Source: Sphingobium quisquiliarum P25
Lineage (GTDB): Bacteria > Pseudomonadota > Alphaproteobacteria > Sphingomonadales > Sphingomonadaceae
Direction: 5' to 3'
DNA: 64,000 bases
Assembly (NCBI RefSeq): GCF_000445065.1
Contig: NZ_ATHO01000009.1
Span: forward strand, 1-64,000
This document shows positions 63,788 through 64,000 of this stretch, one piece after another. The position numbers and the translations under genes were made by a program. The notes below the pieces were generated by a model. The model saw nothing but the letters and a program-made list of their open reading frames with translations. It was not told where the DNA came from and did no database searches. Each line of letters starts with the position of its first letter. The first letter of the stretch is position 1.

Positions 63788-64000
63788 ATGCGATCAGACG
63801 CCGCTCATCTGCTTGCCCGGCTCGGGCGGAAGGATTTCCGCTACCGGGAGTTTACCGACAATTTCGCGGATATGGAGTTGTGGCCCGTTTTCGAGGCGCT
63901 GCTCACTGACGAGCGGGTCGTGGGCAAGCCGCTATCCGCGCTGGAATCCCGGAATGTGGAAGATTTCATTCCTGAAACGAAAGTTCAGCCCGCGCGGCCC
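63788..64000 (+). CDS. N-terminal fragment of an unidentified protein (cut by window edge)
   Basis: 71 codons open to the window end from ATG 63788, with AAGGGGG 6 nt upstream. The start, MRSDAAHLLARLGRKDFRYR, is followed by acidic FTDNFADMELWPVFEALLTDE and a Pro-rich stretch. It lacks a signal peptide or membrane segment in the visible part. Not assigned to a family. Confidence 0.7.
   Translation, partial: MRSDAAHLLARLGRKDFRYREFTDNFADMELWPVFEALLTDERVVGKPLSALESRNVEDFIPETKVQPARP

Noticed and set aside
1-64000. CRISPR arrays, insertion sequences, prophage or integrase genes
   Set aside because: No direct-repeat arrays, transposase or integrase motifs were seen in any frame.

Overview
The window is a GC-rich chromosomal segment, densely packed with housekeeping genes. 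It looks alphaproteobacterial and most likely belongs to Sphingomonadaceae (Sphingobium/Sphingomonas-like). The grounds are a C4-type 5-aminolevulinate synthase, a DivL-type tyrosine pseudokinase next to tsaE-amgK-murU-addBA-trxA, AddAB instead of RecBCD, a PccR/ScfR regulator divergent from pccB, PhaR/PhaA, and interspersed palindromic repeats built on GTTCG...CGAAC cores. The genus is an inference; no rRNA gene is present to confirm it.

Layout, left to right. 1-982: end-truncated ligase-associated exonuclease (-). 1.1-3.0 kb: btaA-btaB pair for betaine lipid synthesis. 3.05-5.25 kb: hemA and murI (-). 5.46-9.8 kb: plsY-dprA, then topA. 9.9-12.6 kb: the lepB-rnc-era cluster (-), interrupted by a decayed GIY-YIG nuclease remnant. 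12.8-15.7 kb: pgi and gor. 15.8-25.6 kb: a 2OG-Fe dioxygenase gene, then a propionyl-CoA module in which the regulator pccR faces pccB-mce-mcm-bioB-pccA across a cluster of TTTGCAAA-like operators. bioB sits inside the module and would supply the biotin cofactor of the carboxylase. 25.9-28.6 kb: an MHS-family transporter and alr. 28.7-31.6 kb: PHB-type metabolism (thiolase, PhaC-like protein, divergent phaR). 31.7-36 kb: an archaeal/eukaryote-like proS, hslVU, a small Cys-rich protein, an entericidin-type lipoprotein of 42 aa, and tRNA-Val(CAC). 36-46 kb: S9 peptidase, asd, DUF2238 protein, alpha/beta hydrolase, amn, peroxiredoxin, YqgE, a secreted hypothetical protein and ahcY. 46.2-57.4 kb: a tightly overlapping operon divL-tsaE-amgK-murU-addB-addA, then trxA. 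57.5-59.5 kb: argJ and an IMPase-family gene (-). 59.7-62.4 kb: secA. 62.5-64 kb: a DUF983 protein, a small helical protein, an AT-rich intergenic stretch and the start of an unidentified gene cut by the window edge.

Most of the window is ordinary core genome, with no prophage, insertion sequence, CRISPR array or defence island visible. The most interesting signal is between genes. A dispersed palindromic repeat ends in CGAACGGAG, and at three places (era, mcm, bioB) that terminal GGAG lies exactly 7 nt before the start codon (TTG, GTG and ATG respectively), so the repeat appears to have become the ribosome binding site. Other points for a second look are the PccR operator cluster, the Tyr-for-His DivL H-box, the GIY-YIG remnant between rnc and era, and a hairpin that would bury the Shine-Dalgarno of a secreted protein.
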